Shown here piece by piece: positions 1-8,656 of a stretch of 64,000 bases of DNA (positions are counted from its first letter, which is position 1; each line of letters begins with the position of its first letter). Source of the DNA: Photobacterium kishitanii (lineage in GTDB: Bacteria > Pseudomonadota > Gammaproteobacteria > Enterobacterales > Vibrionaceae). Position numbers and translations under genes: made by a program. The notes below the pieces were generated by a model. The model saw nothing but the letters and a program-made list of their open reading frames with translations. It did no database searches and was not told the origin of the DNA. Location: contig NZ_PYON01000007.1 in assembly GCF_003026355.1 (NCBI RefSeq), forward strand, positions 162,405 to 226,404. Direction: 5' to 3'.

Positions 1-190
1 TATGTTTTCTAGGAGTAAAAAAACGCGCACAATTAGACTCAATAAAAGCAAAAAAGTTCCAGTAGAAATTATTTATCAGTCCGCATGGATTAATGATGAT
101 GGCGAGGTTAATTACCGGTTTGATATTTACGAATATGATAGAGAACAACAAAATAAAATGTCATTAATCTCTGCTTACAATAATAATTGA
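1..190 (+). CDS. ldtD: L,D-transpeptidase (YcbB/LdtD family), C-terminal end only
   Basis: The reading frame is already open at the left edge, so this is the 3' end of a longer gene; the first ATG (position 2) is probably internal. The last 60 or so residues match, from memory, the C-terminus of YcbB-type L,D-transpeptidases: a PVEIIYQSAW segment followed by NYRFDIYEYD. These periplasmic enzymes form 3-3 cross-links in peptidoglycan. The next gene encodes MepK, an endopeptidase that cuts such cross-links, and the ycbB-ycbK-ycbL order known from enterobacteria supports the call. The catalytic YkuD Cys domain lies outside the window, so activity cannot be judged. Confidence 0.6.
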   Translation, partial: MFSRSKKTRTIRLNKSKKVPVEIIYQSAWINDDGEVNYRFDIYEYDREQQNKMSLISAYNNN

Positions 191-342
191 ATGTAACTTA
201 ATGATATTTAAAAATAGATTTGTCAGCTTTATTTTATGTGACTTTTGCATTTGACTGCTTTATTAACTGAAGATAATGTCTTGCAACATTGGTATATGAA
301 TTGCTTTAGAAATAAAGATCATTTTTTTCGGTTGTGTGAATT

Positions 343-897
343 ATGTCAAATCTAGATATTAGTCGTCGTAAATTTTTAACATATGGTGGGTTGACTGTTG
401 GTGCATGTATGTTACCTAATATTGCGCTAGCCAGCCCTTTTCAAGCAACAACACCTCGAACAATGTTACTGCGTAATTTGCATACAGGTGAAGAACTAGA
501 AACTAAATACTTTAATGGTAAGACTTATGTGGGTAAAGAAGTTCGACGTTTAGATCATCTTTGTCGTGATTTTCGTCAAAATGAAATTGCTCGTATAGAT
601 CGCCGTTTGTATGATGCGATTGCACAAATCCAATCGTATCTTGGTCACGAAGGCTACGCACAGTTATTTTCGGGTTACCGTTCGCCTAAAACCAATAAAA
701 TGCTGGCCAAACGTGGCGGGGTAGCAAAGAAAAGTTACCATATGAAAGCACAGGCGATCGATTTTAATCTTGAAGGGGTTCCTTTAGCTAAAATACGCAA
801 AGCGGCACAAGATTTAAATATTGGTGGTGTTGGTTATTATCCAAATAGCCAATTTGTGCACATTGACACTGGACCAGTTCGTAATTGGAGAGGGTAG
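343..897 (+). CDS. mepK: Murein endopeptidase MepK (YcbK, DUF882/peptidase M15 family)
   Basis: This periplasmic zinc hydrolase of 184 residues is close to the usual length of about 182. E. coli MepK cleaves the 3-3 (L,D) cross-links made by L,D-transpeptidases. The N-terminus carries a Tat-type signal with SRRKFL at residues 7-12, a hydrophobic stretch and an ALA cleavage site near 30. The M15-like zinc ligands are visible: H133 and D140 in SYHMKAQAID, and H173 in FVHID. It lies directly downstream of the L,D-transpeptidase remnant and upstream of ycbL, which fits a cell-wall remodelling cluster. The start at 343 is the one that gives the Tat motif. Confidence 0.88.
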   Translation: MSNLDISRRKFLTYGGLTVGACMLPNIALASPFQATTPRTMLLRNLHTGEELETKYFNGKTYVGKEVRRLDHLCRDFRQNEIARIDRRLYDAIAQIQSYLGHEGYAQLFSGYRSPKTNKMLAKRGGVAKKSYHMKAQAIDFNLEGVPLAKIRKAAQDLNIGGVGYYPNSQFVHIDTGPVRNWRG

Positions 898-976
898 TTT
901 ATTGCAGCACGAATCTGTATTTTTAGTGATATTCATGGCATGCTTCGTTACATAATGTCTCAGTTAGGAAGTATGA

Positions 977-1630
977 ATGAGTCTTCAATACAAAATTGTG
1001 CCAGTTACGCCATTTCAGCAAAACTGCTCTATTATATGGTGTGATGAAACACATCAAGCAGCGATTATTGATCCCGGTGGTGATATTCAGCAACTTCAGC
1101 AAGTGGTTGAAGAACTTGGTGTTAATGTTACTCAATTATTATTAACCCACGGACATTTAGATCATGTCGGTGGTACCGAGCCTCTTTCTCAGATTCTGAA
1201 TGTGCCGATTATTGGCCCACAGAAAAATGATGAATTTTGGCTGCAAGGATTACCTCGTCAAAGTGAAATGTTTGGCTTCCCAATGACAGAAGCATTTGCG
1301 CCGACTCAATGGCTAAATGATGGCGACGTAGTTAACGTTGGTAATCAAGCCTTACAAGTATTTCATACTCCTGGTCACACACCTGGCCATGTGATTTTTT
1401 ATAGTGCGGATGCTAACGTCGCGTTTGTGGGGGATGTATTATTTAAAGGTGGGATCGGTCGTACTGATTTCCCACAAGGTGATCATCCAACATTGGTAAA
1501 TTCTATCAAGACAAAGCTGTGGCCTTTAGGTAATGAAGTGACATTTGTTCCTGGCCATGGCCCATTGTCTACATTTGGTCATGAGCGTGTGACAAACCCA
1601 TTTGTAGCTGATGAAATGCCACTGTATTAA
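977..1630 (+). CDS. Metallo-beta-lactamase-fold hydrolase YcbL (glyoxalase II-like)
   Basis: This cytoplasmic MBL-fold hydrolase has 217 residues. The binuclear metal motif THGHLDH is at residues 57-63 (H58, H60, D62, H63), followed by the HTPGHTPGH segment and the FVGDVLF aspartate motif. It belongs to the short, single-domain GloB-like family of E. coli YcbL, where a type II glyoxalase activity has been reported; the physiological substrate is unclear. It follows mepK by 79 bases and ends before a strong terminator at 1691-1722, so it is the last gene of the cluster. The ATG at 977 has a GGAAG about 8 bases upstream. Confidence 0.85.
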   Translation: MSLQYKIVPVTPFQQNCSIIWCDETHQAAIIDPGGDIQQLQQVVEELGVNVTQLLLTHGHLDHVGGTEPLSQILNVPIIGPQKNDEFWLQGLPRQSEMFGFPMTEAFAPTQWLNDGDVVNVGNQALQVFHTPGHTPGHVIFYSADANVAFVGDVLFKGGIGRTDFPQGDHPTLVNSIKTKLWPLGNEVTFVPGHGPLSTFGHERVTNPFVADEMPLY

Positions 1631-1690
1631 TAATGTCTGTGTGTCAGGTTAGCACTTAGTTAGCAGGATTCCAGCACGAGATTAAATTGA

Positions 1691-1722
1691 AACCACTGAT
1701 CGTCTTACGATCAGTGGTTTTT
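1691..1722 (+). terminator. Rho-independent terminator after ycbL
   Basis: A 13-bp inverted repeat (AACCACTGATCGT / ACGATCAGTGGTT) with a CTT loop is followed by a run of T. It closes the mepK-ycbL transcript. Confidence 0.9.
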
Positions 1723-1847
1723 TTATATCGTTTATTAAGCAATAAACAATTTAGGAGTCTAAAGCTTGCGTGAGGTTAACCTAAACGGTATTTTATGCTC
1801 GTTAGGGCTTTCCTGTCGTTTTTTAGTGCTTATAGGTATATCTCATC

Positions 1848-2456
1848 ATGATTACAGTCGCTTTAGTTGACGATCACGTTATTGTCCGTTCTGGCTTTGC
1901 TCAATTATTATCGCTAGAGTCAGATATGGTGGTTATTAGTCAATTTAGTTCAGCACAAGAAGCGCGTAATGGATTAGTTAAGCAGACTGTCGATGTATGT
2001 ATTATTGATATATCAATGCCTAATGAAAGTGGCCTGACATTACTTGAAGATTTATCACGAAATATGGCGTGCATTATGCTTAGCGTTCATGATACTGCAA
2101 CCGTTGTAAATAAAGCGTTATCCACAGGAGCAAAAGGTTATTTAAGTAAACGTTGCAGCCCTGATGAGCTTATACGCGCAGTGCGAAAGGTGGCAAATGG
2201 TGAACGTTATTTAGCCTCTGATATAGAAGCCCAATTGGGTACGACCGATCCTTACCAGCAATCTATAGCGTGTTTAACTAAACGTGAACGTCAAATTAGC
2301 GAAATGCTAGCTACTGGTTTAGATGTTAAAGCGGTTGCGATCGAATTAGGTTTGAGCCATAAAACCGTTCATGTACATCGTTCTAATGCAATGGATAAAC
2401 TTAATGTTAGTAATAATGTTGAGTTAGCAAAGTATTTCCCACAAGAAGTATTGTAA
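1848..2456 (+). CDS. uhpA: UhpA response regulator for hexose-phosphate uptake
   Basis: This NarL/FixJ-type response regulator has 202 residues. The receiver domain (about 1-120) has acidic residues D8-D9, the phospho-acceptor D54 in CIIDISMP and the YLSK lysine. A LuxR-type helix-turn-helix occupies about 135-200 (LTKRERQ...[16 protein letters not shown]). Its stop overlaps the start of uhpB by one base (TAATG), which implies translational coupling. In E. coli the UhpABC system senses external glucose-6-phosphate and activates uhpT. Gene order and partner types make the Uhp assignment firm. UhpT, the usual target, is not in this window. Confidence 0.88.
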   Translation: MITVALVDDHVIVRSGFAQLLSLESDMVVISQFSSAQEARNGLVKQTVDVCIIDISMPNESGLTLLEDLSRNMACIMLSVHDTATVVNKALSTGAKGYLSKRCSPDELIRAVRKVANGERYLASDIEAQLGTTDPYQQSIACLTKRERQISEMLATGLDVKAVAIELGLSHKTVHVHRSNAMDKLNVSNNVELAKYFPQEVL

Positions 2457-4006
2457 TGCGACATTATTTTCTCACGTCATTAGGCGGGTGTTTATTTTTT
2501 ATTTGTAGTTGGTTTTGTTTGTGGGTAATTGCTTTTTATTTTGTGGGTGATCCTGCATTAGCTATTTTACTTTTCCCTTTTGCACTACGACTAGGAATAA
2601 CGCTGCATACAGCAAGTCGTTATTGGATAATAATTTACGCGGCTGAATGGGGTTTAATTTTACTTCTTTCAAAAGTGCTTAATGATTTACCGTGGTGGCC
2701 TATTTTAATGGCGAGTGGTTTATCGTGGCCGTTATTATGGTATGGTCGGCGTTATTATTATGGCGAACAATGGCGACAGTTATTAGTAATGGCTGTCGTT
2801 ATTCTATCCACTGCAAGTATTAATATTGCTATGGTGATCGGATTTGGTTCCATTGCCCAAATCGCCGTATCATCAGTAGGCATGATCTTCCTTATTAGTA
2901 TAACGGGAGGGCTAATGTTGGTTCCAGCGTGCTATTTACTATGGAGCTTTTTATTTAATCGGTCATGGATTCCATTGACGGTTGCTTTAATTTCTCGACC
3001 ATTAGAATTACGCCATCGTGATTTATGTTTATACGCTTTACTTTTTGTCGCTAATATTTTATTGCAAATAAACTTACCTGATGAATTAAGTCGTTTTGCT
3101 CCATTTTGTTTAGCGATACCTATTATTGTTTTTGCTTTTCGGCATGGATGGCAAGGTGCATTATTAGGGACGCTACTCAATAGTGTTGCATTAATAGCAG
3201 CAAGAAGTGGTGTCAGTAAGATGGAGATCACTGATTTACTCTTATCGTTATCAGCACAAAGTTTAACGGGGATTTTATTGGGTCTTGGTATTCAACGACA
3301 ACGGGATCTTAATCATAAATTATCCGCTGAGTTAGGGCGAAATCAGGTATTATCACGGCAATTAATTAAAACTGAAGAATCGGTTAGGCGAGATGTTGCC
3401 AGAGAATTGCATGATGAAATAGGGCAAAATATTACCGCAATTAGAATGCAAGCGAGTATATTAAAACGTGTTGAAATAACACCTGTGACCCAGCAGTGCG
3501 CTTCTACAATCGAACAATTATCGCTCAATGTTTATGATACAGCGAAAGGTTTATTATCACGACTGCGTCCAAAAACATTAGATGATCTTGGTCTAGCTAA
3601 AGCGGTTGAGCAGGTTGTTTGCGATTTAAAATTGGAAGATAAAGGTATTGAGGTAGCAATGGCATGGGGCCATCATCAACAATTATTATGCGATACTACT
3701 AGCGTTACCTTATATCGTATTTGCCAAGAAGCATTAAATAATATCGCAAAGTATTCACACGCGACAGAAGTTATTATTGAATTAGAGATTGACCAAAAAA
3801 TCAGATTACAAATTGAAGATAATGGGATTGGCTTTAAAGCTGAAGATGCATTTAAAGGCTTCGGTTTACGCGGTATTCGTGAGCGAGTTGAAGTATTGGG
3901 AGGGCAATGTTCAATAGTGAGCAATTATCATGATGAGTCCCAAAACATATCATTACCAAAAAAAGATGCAGGTACAACGCTGATAATCCTATTACCAATA
4001 GCATAA
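2456..4006 (+). CDS. uhpB: UhpB membrane sensor histidine kinase
   Basis: This 516-residue kinase has about eight membrane helices in its first 285 residues (MASE1-like), then a HisKA_3 dimerisation domain and a HATPase domain. The phosphorylated histidine is H319 in ELHDEIGQ. The N-box (CQEALNNIAKYS) and the G1 box (EDNGIGF) are intact. E. coli UhpB is 500 residues and works with UhpC to phosphorylate UhpA. It overlaps uhpA by one base and is followed 38 bases later by uhpC. The signal is perceived through UhpC rather than directly, by analogy with E. coli. Confidence 0.9.
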   Translation: MRHYFLTSLGGCLFFICSWFCLWVIAFYFVGDPALAILLFPFALRLGITLHTASRYWIIIYAAEWGLILLLSKVLNDLPWWPILMASGLSWPLLWYGRRYYYGEQWRQLLVMAVVILSTASINIAMVIGFGSIAQIAVSSVGMIFLISITGGLMLVPACYLLWSFLFNRSWIPLTVALISRPLELRHRDLCLYALLFVANILLQINLPDELSRFAPFCLAIPIIVFAFRHGWQGALLGTLLNSVALIAARSGVSKMEITDLLLSLSAQSLTGILLGLGIQRQRDLNHKLSAELGRNQVLSRQLIKTEESVRRDVARELHDEIGQNITAIRMQASILKRVEITPVTQQCASTIEQLSLNVYDTAKGLLSRLRPKTLDDLGLAKAVEQVVCDLKLEDKGIEVAMAWGHHQQLLCDTTSVTLYRICQEALNNIAKYSHATEVIIELEIDQKIRLQIEDNGIGFKAEDAFKGFGLRGIRERVEVLGGQCSIVSNYHDESQNISLPKKDAGTTLIILLPIA

Positions 4007-4044
4007 TTCCAACGATAAATTAAATTTATATTTTTAGGTATAGT

Positions 4045-5346
4045 ATGGCCGTAATATCACATTCAACAGTTGATCAACGCTATAAATATTGGCGTTTGCA
4101 TATTATGGTTAGTATGTATATTGGCTATGCGGGATTTTATTTAACCCGTAAAAACTTTACTTATGCAATGCCGGCAATGATTGCTGATTTAGGTTGGGAT
4201 AAATCAGATATAGGTATGATGGGAACTTTGTTTTATCTTACTTATGGCTGCTCAAAATTTATATCAGGTATGATATCTGATCGTTCCAATCCACGCTATT
4301 TTATGGGTATAGGTTTAATAGCAACCGGCGTTATAAATATCTGCTTTGGTTTCTCAAGTTCGATTATGGCATTTACGTTATTATGGATAGCTAATGCCTG
4401 GTTTCAAGGTTGGGGATGGCCTGCGTGTTCTAAATTGCTTACAAGCTGGTATTCACGTTCTGAACGTGGATTATGGTGGTCTTGTTGGAATACTGCTCAT
4501 AATGTTGGTGGGGCGCTGATTCCTTTATTAGTTGGTTTTTTAACTGTGCATTATGGATGGCGCTATGGATTCTTTATTCCCGGCATAATAGCGATCTTTA
4601 TTGGTTTTAGTTTATGTTGGCGTTTGCGAAATAAACCGACAGCGATAGGGTTACCAAGTATTGGGTTATGGCGTCATGACCATTTGGAAATTGCACAAGA
4701 AAATGAAGGAATTGATCTTACACAACGACAAATATTGTTTAAGTATGTATTAACCAATAAATACTTATGGCTACTTGCGATGAGTTATGTCTTGGTTTAT
4801 ATCGTTCGAACAGCGATCAATGACTGGGGAAACCTTTATCTAACGGAGCAGCATCATTATAGTTTGTTATCAGCTAATGGCGCGTTGTCATTATTTGAAG
4901 TTGGCGGTTTTTTAGGTTCATTAGTTGGCGGTTGGGGATCTGATAAATTATTTGGAGGCAACCGAGGTCCGATGATTTTATTGTTTGCAATGGGAATATT
5001 TTTAGCCGTTGCCGCACTATGGGTTATGCCAGTAACAAGTTATATATTGCAGTCGGGATGTTTTTTTGCGATAGGTTTCTTTGTCTTTGGGCCACAAATG
5101 TTAATTGGTATGGCTGCTGCAGAATGTTCTCATAAAGATTCAGTTGGTGCCGCGACAGGCTTTGTGGGTTTATTTGCTTATATGGGAGCTGCGTTAGCTG
5201 GATATCCACTGGCTATTATTATGAACTATTATCATTGGACTGGCTTTTTTGTTGTAATTTCAGTAGCTGCTGCTTTTATTGGGTTACTTTTATTGCCTTT
5301 TCTTAAAGTCCAAACCTCAGCGGCTCGTCATTCATCGTCATGTTAA
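4045..5346 (+). CDS. uhpC: UhpC hexose-phosphate sensor (MFS transporter homologue)
   Basis: This 433-residue MFS protein of the organophosphate:phosphate antiporter family has about twelve membrane helices. The family signature around residues 24-60 (GYAGFYLTRKNFTYAMP) and WFQGWGWPACSKLL are typical of UhpC, UhpT and GlpT. Its place directly after uhpAB identifies it as the sensor UhpC, which is transporter-like but controls UhpB. Because no separate uhpT lies here, a role as the transporter itself cannot be excluded from sequence alone. The last four bases overlap the end of the convergent gene at 5343-6011. Confidence 0.85.
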   Translation: MAVISHSTVDQRYKYWRLHIMVSMYIGYAGFYLTRKNFTYAMPAMIADLGWDKSDIGMMGTLFYLTYGCSKFISGMISDRSNPRYFMGIGLIATGVINICFGFSSSIMAFTLLWIANAWFQGWGWPACSKLLTSWYSRSERGLWWSCWNTAHNVGGALIPLLVGFLTVHYGWRYGFFIPGIIAIFIGFSLCWRLRNKPTAIGLPSIGLWRHDHLEIAQENEGIDLTQRQILFKYVLTNKYLWLLAMSYVLVYIVRTAINDWGNLYLTEQHHYSLLSANGALSLFEVGGFLGSLVGGWGSDKLFGGNRGPMILLFAMGIFLAVAALWVMPVTSYILQSGCFFAIGFFVFGPQMLIGMAAAECSHKDSVGAATGFVGLFAYMGAALAGYPLAIIMNYYHWTGFFVVISVAAAFIGLLLLPFLKVQTSAARHSSSC

Positions 5347-6011
5347 GCGGCGGCGGCTTTATAGCGTCGTAATAAACCAATGAAATCAGCAATAGGACGA
5401 TCGATAACGTCATCAGCAATAAAAAAGTCGAACCCTAATAATTCTCTGTTATAGCGCATTCGATTAGCAAGCATCGCTTGTAGCCCTATAAATTGTTCAC
5501 CATCTTGAGTGATAAAAGGTGAGTCATCAAATAATATGTCTTCAAGCTGGTGATGTGAATCGACACTATATTTAAGTGCCATTATCAATAAAACCCGTTG
5601 TTCAAGTAATAATCTTGAGGCTACTCGGGGGCATATACTGCTAATAAAATTATCATAACTTTTTAAACGAATACCTATCCAGGGCAGGGATGTATGCCAG
5701 CCTTGTGTCCCAACAGTAGCATGACCTATATGTGTTACGTTGTGCCATGTTGTCGCCCAGCCACCATAGCGACTATGATATTGGCAATGCATAAAAGTTA
5801 ACGTAAAACTTACACTTGGTGTAGTAATAATTTTAATCATTACTAACAATATAGTTACCATTAAAAATAGCACAATAAATATACTGATTGCTGATAATTT
5901 CGTATTAAAATAACTTAAAAAAGCGAGGCTTATAGTGATAACGATGATAACCAACCAGACATAATGTTTTGCAGTTATTTTGTCTGAATGAATATGAAGT
6001 GTCTCCATCAC
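5343..6011 (-). CDS. DUF2982-type membrane protein of unknown function
   Basis: This protein has 222 residues. Two membrane helices lie at about residues 15-60, and a soluble domain containing SRYGGWATTWHNV and LPWIGIRLKSYD follows. These resemble, from memory, the DUF2982 family of Vibrio and Shewanella. The fold suggests a PH-like domain behind two helices, but that is inference. It converges on uhpC with a 4-base overlap. An SD-like GGAGGCAG precedes the ATG. No function is known to me. Confidence 0.65.
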   Translation of the reverse strand: MMETLHIHSDKITAKHYVWLVIIVITISLAFLSYFNTKLSAISIFIVLFLMVTILLVMIKIITTPSVSFTLTFMHCQYHSRYGGWATTWHNVTHIGHATVGTQGWHTSLPWIGIRLKSYDNFISSICPRVASRLLLEQRVLLIMALKYSVDSHHQLEDILFDDSPFITQDGEQFIGLQAMLANRMRYNRELLGFDFFIADDVIDRPIADFIGLLRRYKAAAA

Positions 6012-6306
6012 TGCCTCCTTACATCATTATTACTATTATAGTCACATTGTACCGTTACCCAATATCCATAAGTTGTATATATGCACTGAAGGCATTTCGA
6101 TGGATATGCTGATTTTTAGCGTTATTTTTGCTATTAGTACGTCAAAATTCACCATTATTTGATGCTCACCTGTTAAGGATCATATTTATTGATGGATAAA
6201 TAATCGTTTGCTGGTAATTGTCAAATAACCTTGGTATAAAACGCGCTCACTTTTTCTCGCTGAAAATAGTGGTGATCGAAAGTAGTGTAACGGAGTAAAT
6301 AAAGTA

Positions 6307-6690
6307 ATGAGAATTTCTCACAAACGTAATATCCAGCGTAAACTGCATAAACAGAAACCTCTTTTAACGAATACAGTCTCTGCAGCTAAAAATGTACAGA
6401 AAGTTGAAACAGCTATTGAAACAGCAGTTGTTGCTGAAGTTGTTGTCGCTTCTAAGCCTGTTGTAGCTTCTAAATCAGCTGCAACGTTAACACCTAAACA
6501 ACAACAAGTTTTAGATATTATTGTTAAGCATACTGATGGATTAAATCCAAAGGGTATTGGTCTACAAGCTGGCCAAGAAGATGCAAAAGCAGCATCTTGG
6601 GCTACTGGTGCGTTAAAAAAATTGACTGAAGAAGGGTTAGTTGAGCGTATCCAAATGGCAGGGAATAAAGTGTTATATAAAGCACTTTAA
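6307..6690 (+). CDS. Winged-helix protein with a basic, Ala/Val-rich N-terminus
   Basis: This protein has 127 residues. The first 20 are very basic (MRISHKRNIQRKLHKQK), residues 25-62 are a low-complexity Ala/Val/Ser/Lys linker, and residues 63-127 form a MarR-like winged helix (LTPKQQQVLDIIVKH...ALKKLTEEGLVERI). The layout suggests a small nucleoid or DNA-binding protein; I recall similar hypothetical proteins in Vibrio, but there is no established function. It is a single-gene unit between its own upstream region and the terminator at 6702. An extended -10 element (TGGTATAAA) lies about 75 bases upstream. Confidence 0.7.
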   Translation: MRISHKRNIQRKLHKQKPLLTNTVSAAKNVQKVETAIETAVVAEVVVASKPVVASKSAATLTPKQQQVLDIIVKHTDGLNPKGIGLQAGQEDAKAASWATGALKKLTEEGLVERIQMAGNKVLYKAL

Positions 6691-6701
6691 GATATGCTTA
6701 T

Positions 6702-6728
6702 CCCGCTTCTTGTTCAGAAGCGGGCATT
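6702..6728 (+). terminator. Terminator hairpin after the winged-helix gene
   Basis: CCCGCTTCT and AGAAGCGGG form a perfect 9-bp stem with a 5-base loop, 11 bases after the stop. The T-tract that follows is weak and interrupted. Confidence 0.7.
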
Positions 6729-6909
6729 TCTATGTTTTTCTTCTATTTCTCCTCTGCAATATGATTCTATTTCCCCTCATACTACAGTTATTATTTATAC
6801 TATTATTATCTTTAATACATAAAACTGACGGTTATTTTTCACTCTGCTATAACTATTAATATGGAGAGAGACTCTCAAGGAGTACGTAGAATTCGGAGAA
6901 ACTGATCTT

Positions 6910-7215
6910 ATGACAATGATAAGTGCAAAGGAATTTTCTGGTTGGCTACTTGAACGGTTTGCAGATGAAACACAGGGAGTATCCCTCAGTCGCGAAGATA
7001 TTAATATGCTAACTGGGAGACAAAGTTTTTCTCTCGGTTATATTCACGATATACATTATGAAGTTATGCGGCATGGAATGGCGTTTGTGACTGATACTAC
7101 AAGAGAAATGTTTTATCTTGTACCAATAGCAGAGCGACCTTGGCGTAAGCAATTAGAGAAGCATTATGAACATGATCTTTATTGCAATGTACTGCCATTG
7201 AATAAATCAGGCTAA
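6910..7215 (+). CDS. Small conserved hypothetical protein upstream of aspC
   Basis: This is a 101-residue soluble protein without signal peptide or membrane segment. Features are a SLSREDINMLTGRQSFS segment and MRHGMAFVTDTTREMFYLVP near the middle, with a basic and aromatic C-terminal region. I recall similar short proteins beside aspC in Vibrionaceae, but I cannot name a family. It ends before a bidirectional terminator shared with the convergent aspC. An AAGGAG lies upstream at about 6878, some 30 bases before the ATG; nearer the start only a weak GGAGAA is seen. Confidence 0.65.
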   Translation: MTMISAKEFSGWLLERFADETQGVSLSREDINMLTGRQSFSLGYIHDIHYEVMRHGMAFVTDTTREMFYLVPIAERPWRKQLEKHYEHDLYCNVLPLNKSG

Positions 7216-7241
7216 TATTATTGGTGTCATTATAGTCGATA

Positions 7242-7267
7242 AAAAAGAGGATAATTATCCTCTTTTT
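7242..7267. terminator. Bidirectional terminator between convergent genes
   Basis: This 26-base perfect palindrome (AAAAAGAGGATAA and its complement) carries A and T tracts on both sides. It can end both the 6910-7215 transcript and the aspC transcript. Confidence 0.85.
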
Positions 7268-7290
7268 ATGGTTGTGTTAGGGACTATAGA

Positions 7291-8481
7291 TTATAAAACT
7301 GCAGCAATTCCCTGACATAGTGGAAGCATATTTGATTTTGTCATGCCTGCAACACTGATGCGTCCAGAACCAACGATATAGATAGCAAACTCATCTTTTA
7401 GGCGGTTTACTTGATCTTTGTTTAGGCCTGAAAATGAAAACATGCCGTTTTGACGTTCAATAAAGCTAAAGTCTGCATCTACACCACATTGTTTTAATGT
7501 TGCAACAAAGAGGACTCGCATTTCTTGAATACGATCACGCATGTCAGCAACTTCTTGCTCCCATTCCGCACGTAATACCGCATCATTTAGAATTTGAGTT
7601 ACAATTGCAGCACCGTGAGCGGGGGGATTTGAATAAATAACACGTGCAATTGATTTTACTTGGCTAAAAGAGACTGCTGCTTGTTCTGCATTTTTTGCGA
7701 CTAAAGTAAATGCGCCGACACGCTCGTTGTAAAGACCAAAGTTTTTAGAGAATGAGCTTGCAACAAGTAGTTCGGGCATTTGATCTGCGAAGATACGTAA
7801 TCCTTGAGCATCTTCTTCAACACCGTAAGCAAAGCCTTGATAAGCAAAGTCAAACATTGGTAGTAAATCTTTTTCAAGGCAGAGTTTAGCCAAGGTTTGC
7901 CATTGTTGATTGGTAGGATCAATACCGGTTGGATTATGACAGCAACCGTGAAATAGTACTACATCACCAGCATTGGCTTGACTTAAATCAGCAATAGTTG
8001 CCTCAAAATCAATGTCTTTTGTTTGAGCATTATAGTAACCGTAAGTTTTAGTTTCTAAACCTGCAGCACCAAATACACCGTGGTGGTTGGCCCATGTTGG
8101 GTTACTAATCCAAACTGTAACATTACCTAACTGGCGTTTGATAAACTCAGCAGCAACGCGTAGTGCTCCTGTACCACCGGGTGCTTGTGCGGTTTGAATA
8201 CGCTTTTCGGCAATAAGGGTTGAGTCAGCCCCGAAAAGTAGCTGTTGTACAGCAAGGCCATATTCAGGCGTACCTGGAATACTAAGGTAAGATTTAGTCG
8301 TTTCTTGTGCTAGTAGGATTGCTTCTGCTTTTTTTACTGTCGCTAAAACAGGTGTGTTACCTGCTTCATTTTTGTAAATACCCACGCCGAGGTTAATTTT
8401 ATGTGTTCTAGGATCAGCTTTAAATTCTTCTGTTAAACCGAGAATTGGATCAGCGGGTGCTGCTGTAATCTTTTCAAACAT
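7291..8481 (-). CDS. aspC: Aspartate / aromatic aminotransferase AspC
   Basis: This PLP-dependent class I aminotransferase interconverts aspartate and 2-oxoglutarate with oxaloacetate and glutamate. I chose the start at [12 protein letters not shown] rather than the in-frame ATG at 8490. The family begins with MFEK, a GGAT precedes it, and this numbering puts the PLP lysine (SSFSKNFG) at residue 246, as in E. coli AspC. The protein is then 396 residues, exactly the family length. The HGCCHNPTG motif and the substrate-binding arginine in GSGRISVAG are present. It is monocistronic and shares a terminator with the convergent small gene. Confidence 0.92.
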   Translation of the reverse strand: MFEKITAAPADPILGLTEEFKADPRTHKINLGVGIYKNEAGNTPVLATVKKAEAILLAQETTKSYLSIPGTPEYGLAVQQLLFGADSTLIAEKRIQTAQAPGGTGALRVAAEFIKRQLGNVTVWISNPTWANHHGVFGAAGLETKTYGYYNAQTKDIDFEATIADLSQANAGDVVLFHGCCHNPTGIDPTNQQWQTLAKLCLEKDLLPMFDFAYQGFAYGVEEDAQGLRIFADQMPELLVASSFSKNFGLYNERVGAFTLVAKNAEQAAVSFSQVKSIARVIYSNPPAHGAAIVTQILNDAVLRAEWEQEVADMRDRIQEMRVLFVATLKQCGVDADFSFIERQNGMFSFSGLNKDQVNRLKDEFAIYIVGSGRISVAGMTKSNMLPLCQGIAAVL

Positions 8482-8656
8482 ATCGTTCATCCATGGGTAA
8501 TTAAATAGTTATATGCCTATTTATACCCTTAGTGATGGAAGTTTGACAAGAGGATGCAACAAATTTGTGAATTTATATTTATAGTTTTTAGTATATTTGT
8601 ATGATCGCAAGCATAATAATCTCTGATTGTTGATGCTGAATTGAATTTATCCCTAT

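Noticed and set aside
5024..5209. Minus-strand frame inside uhpC, and similar frames inside other genes
   Set aside because: These are shadows of strongly supported genes, with no family resemblance or ribosome-binding site.
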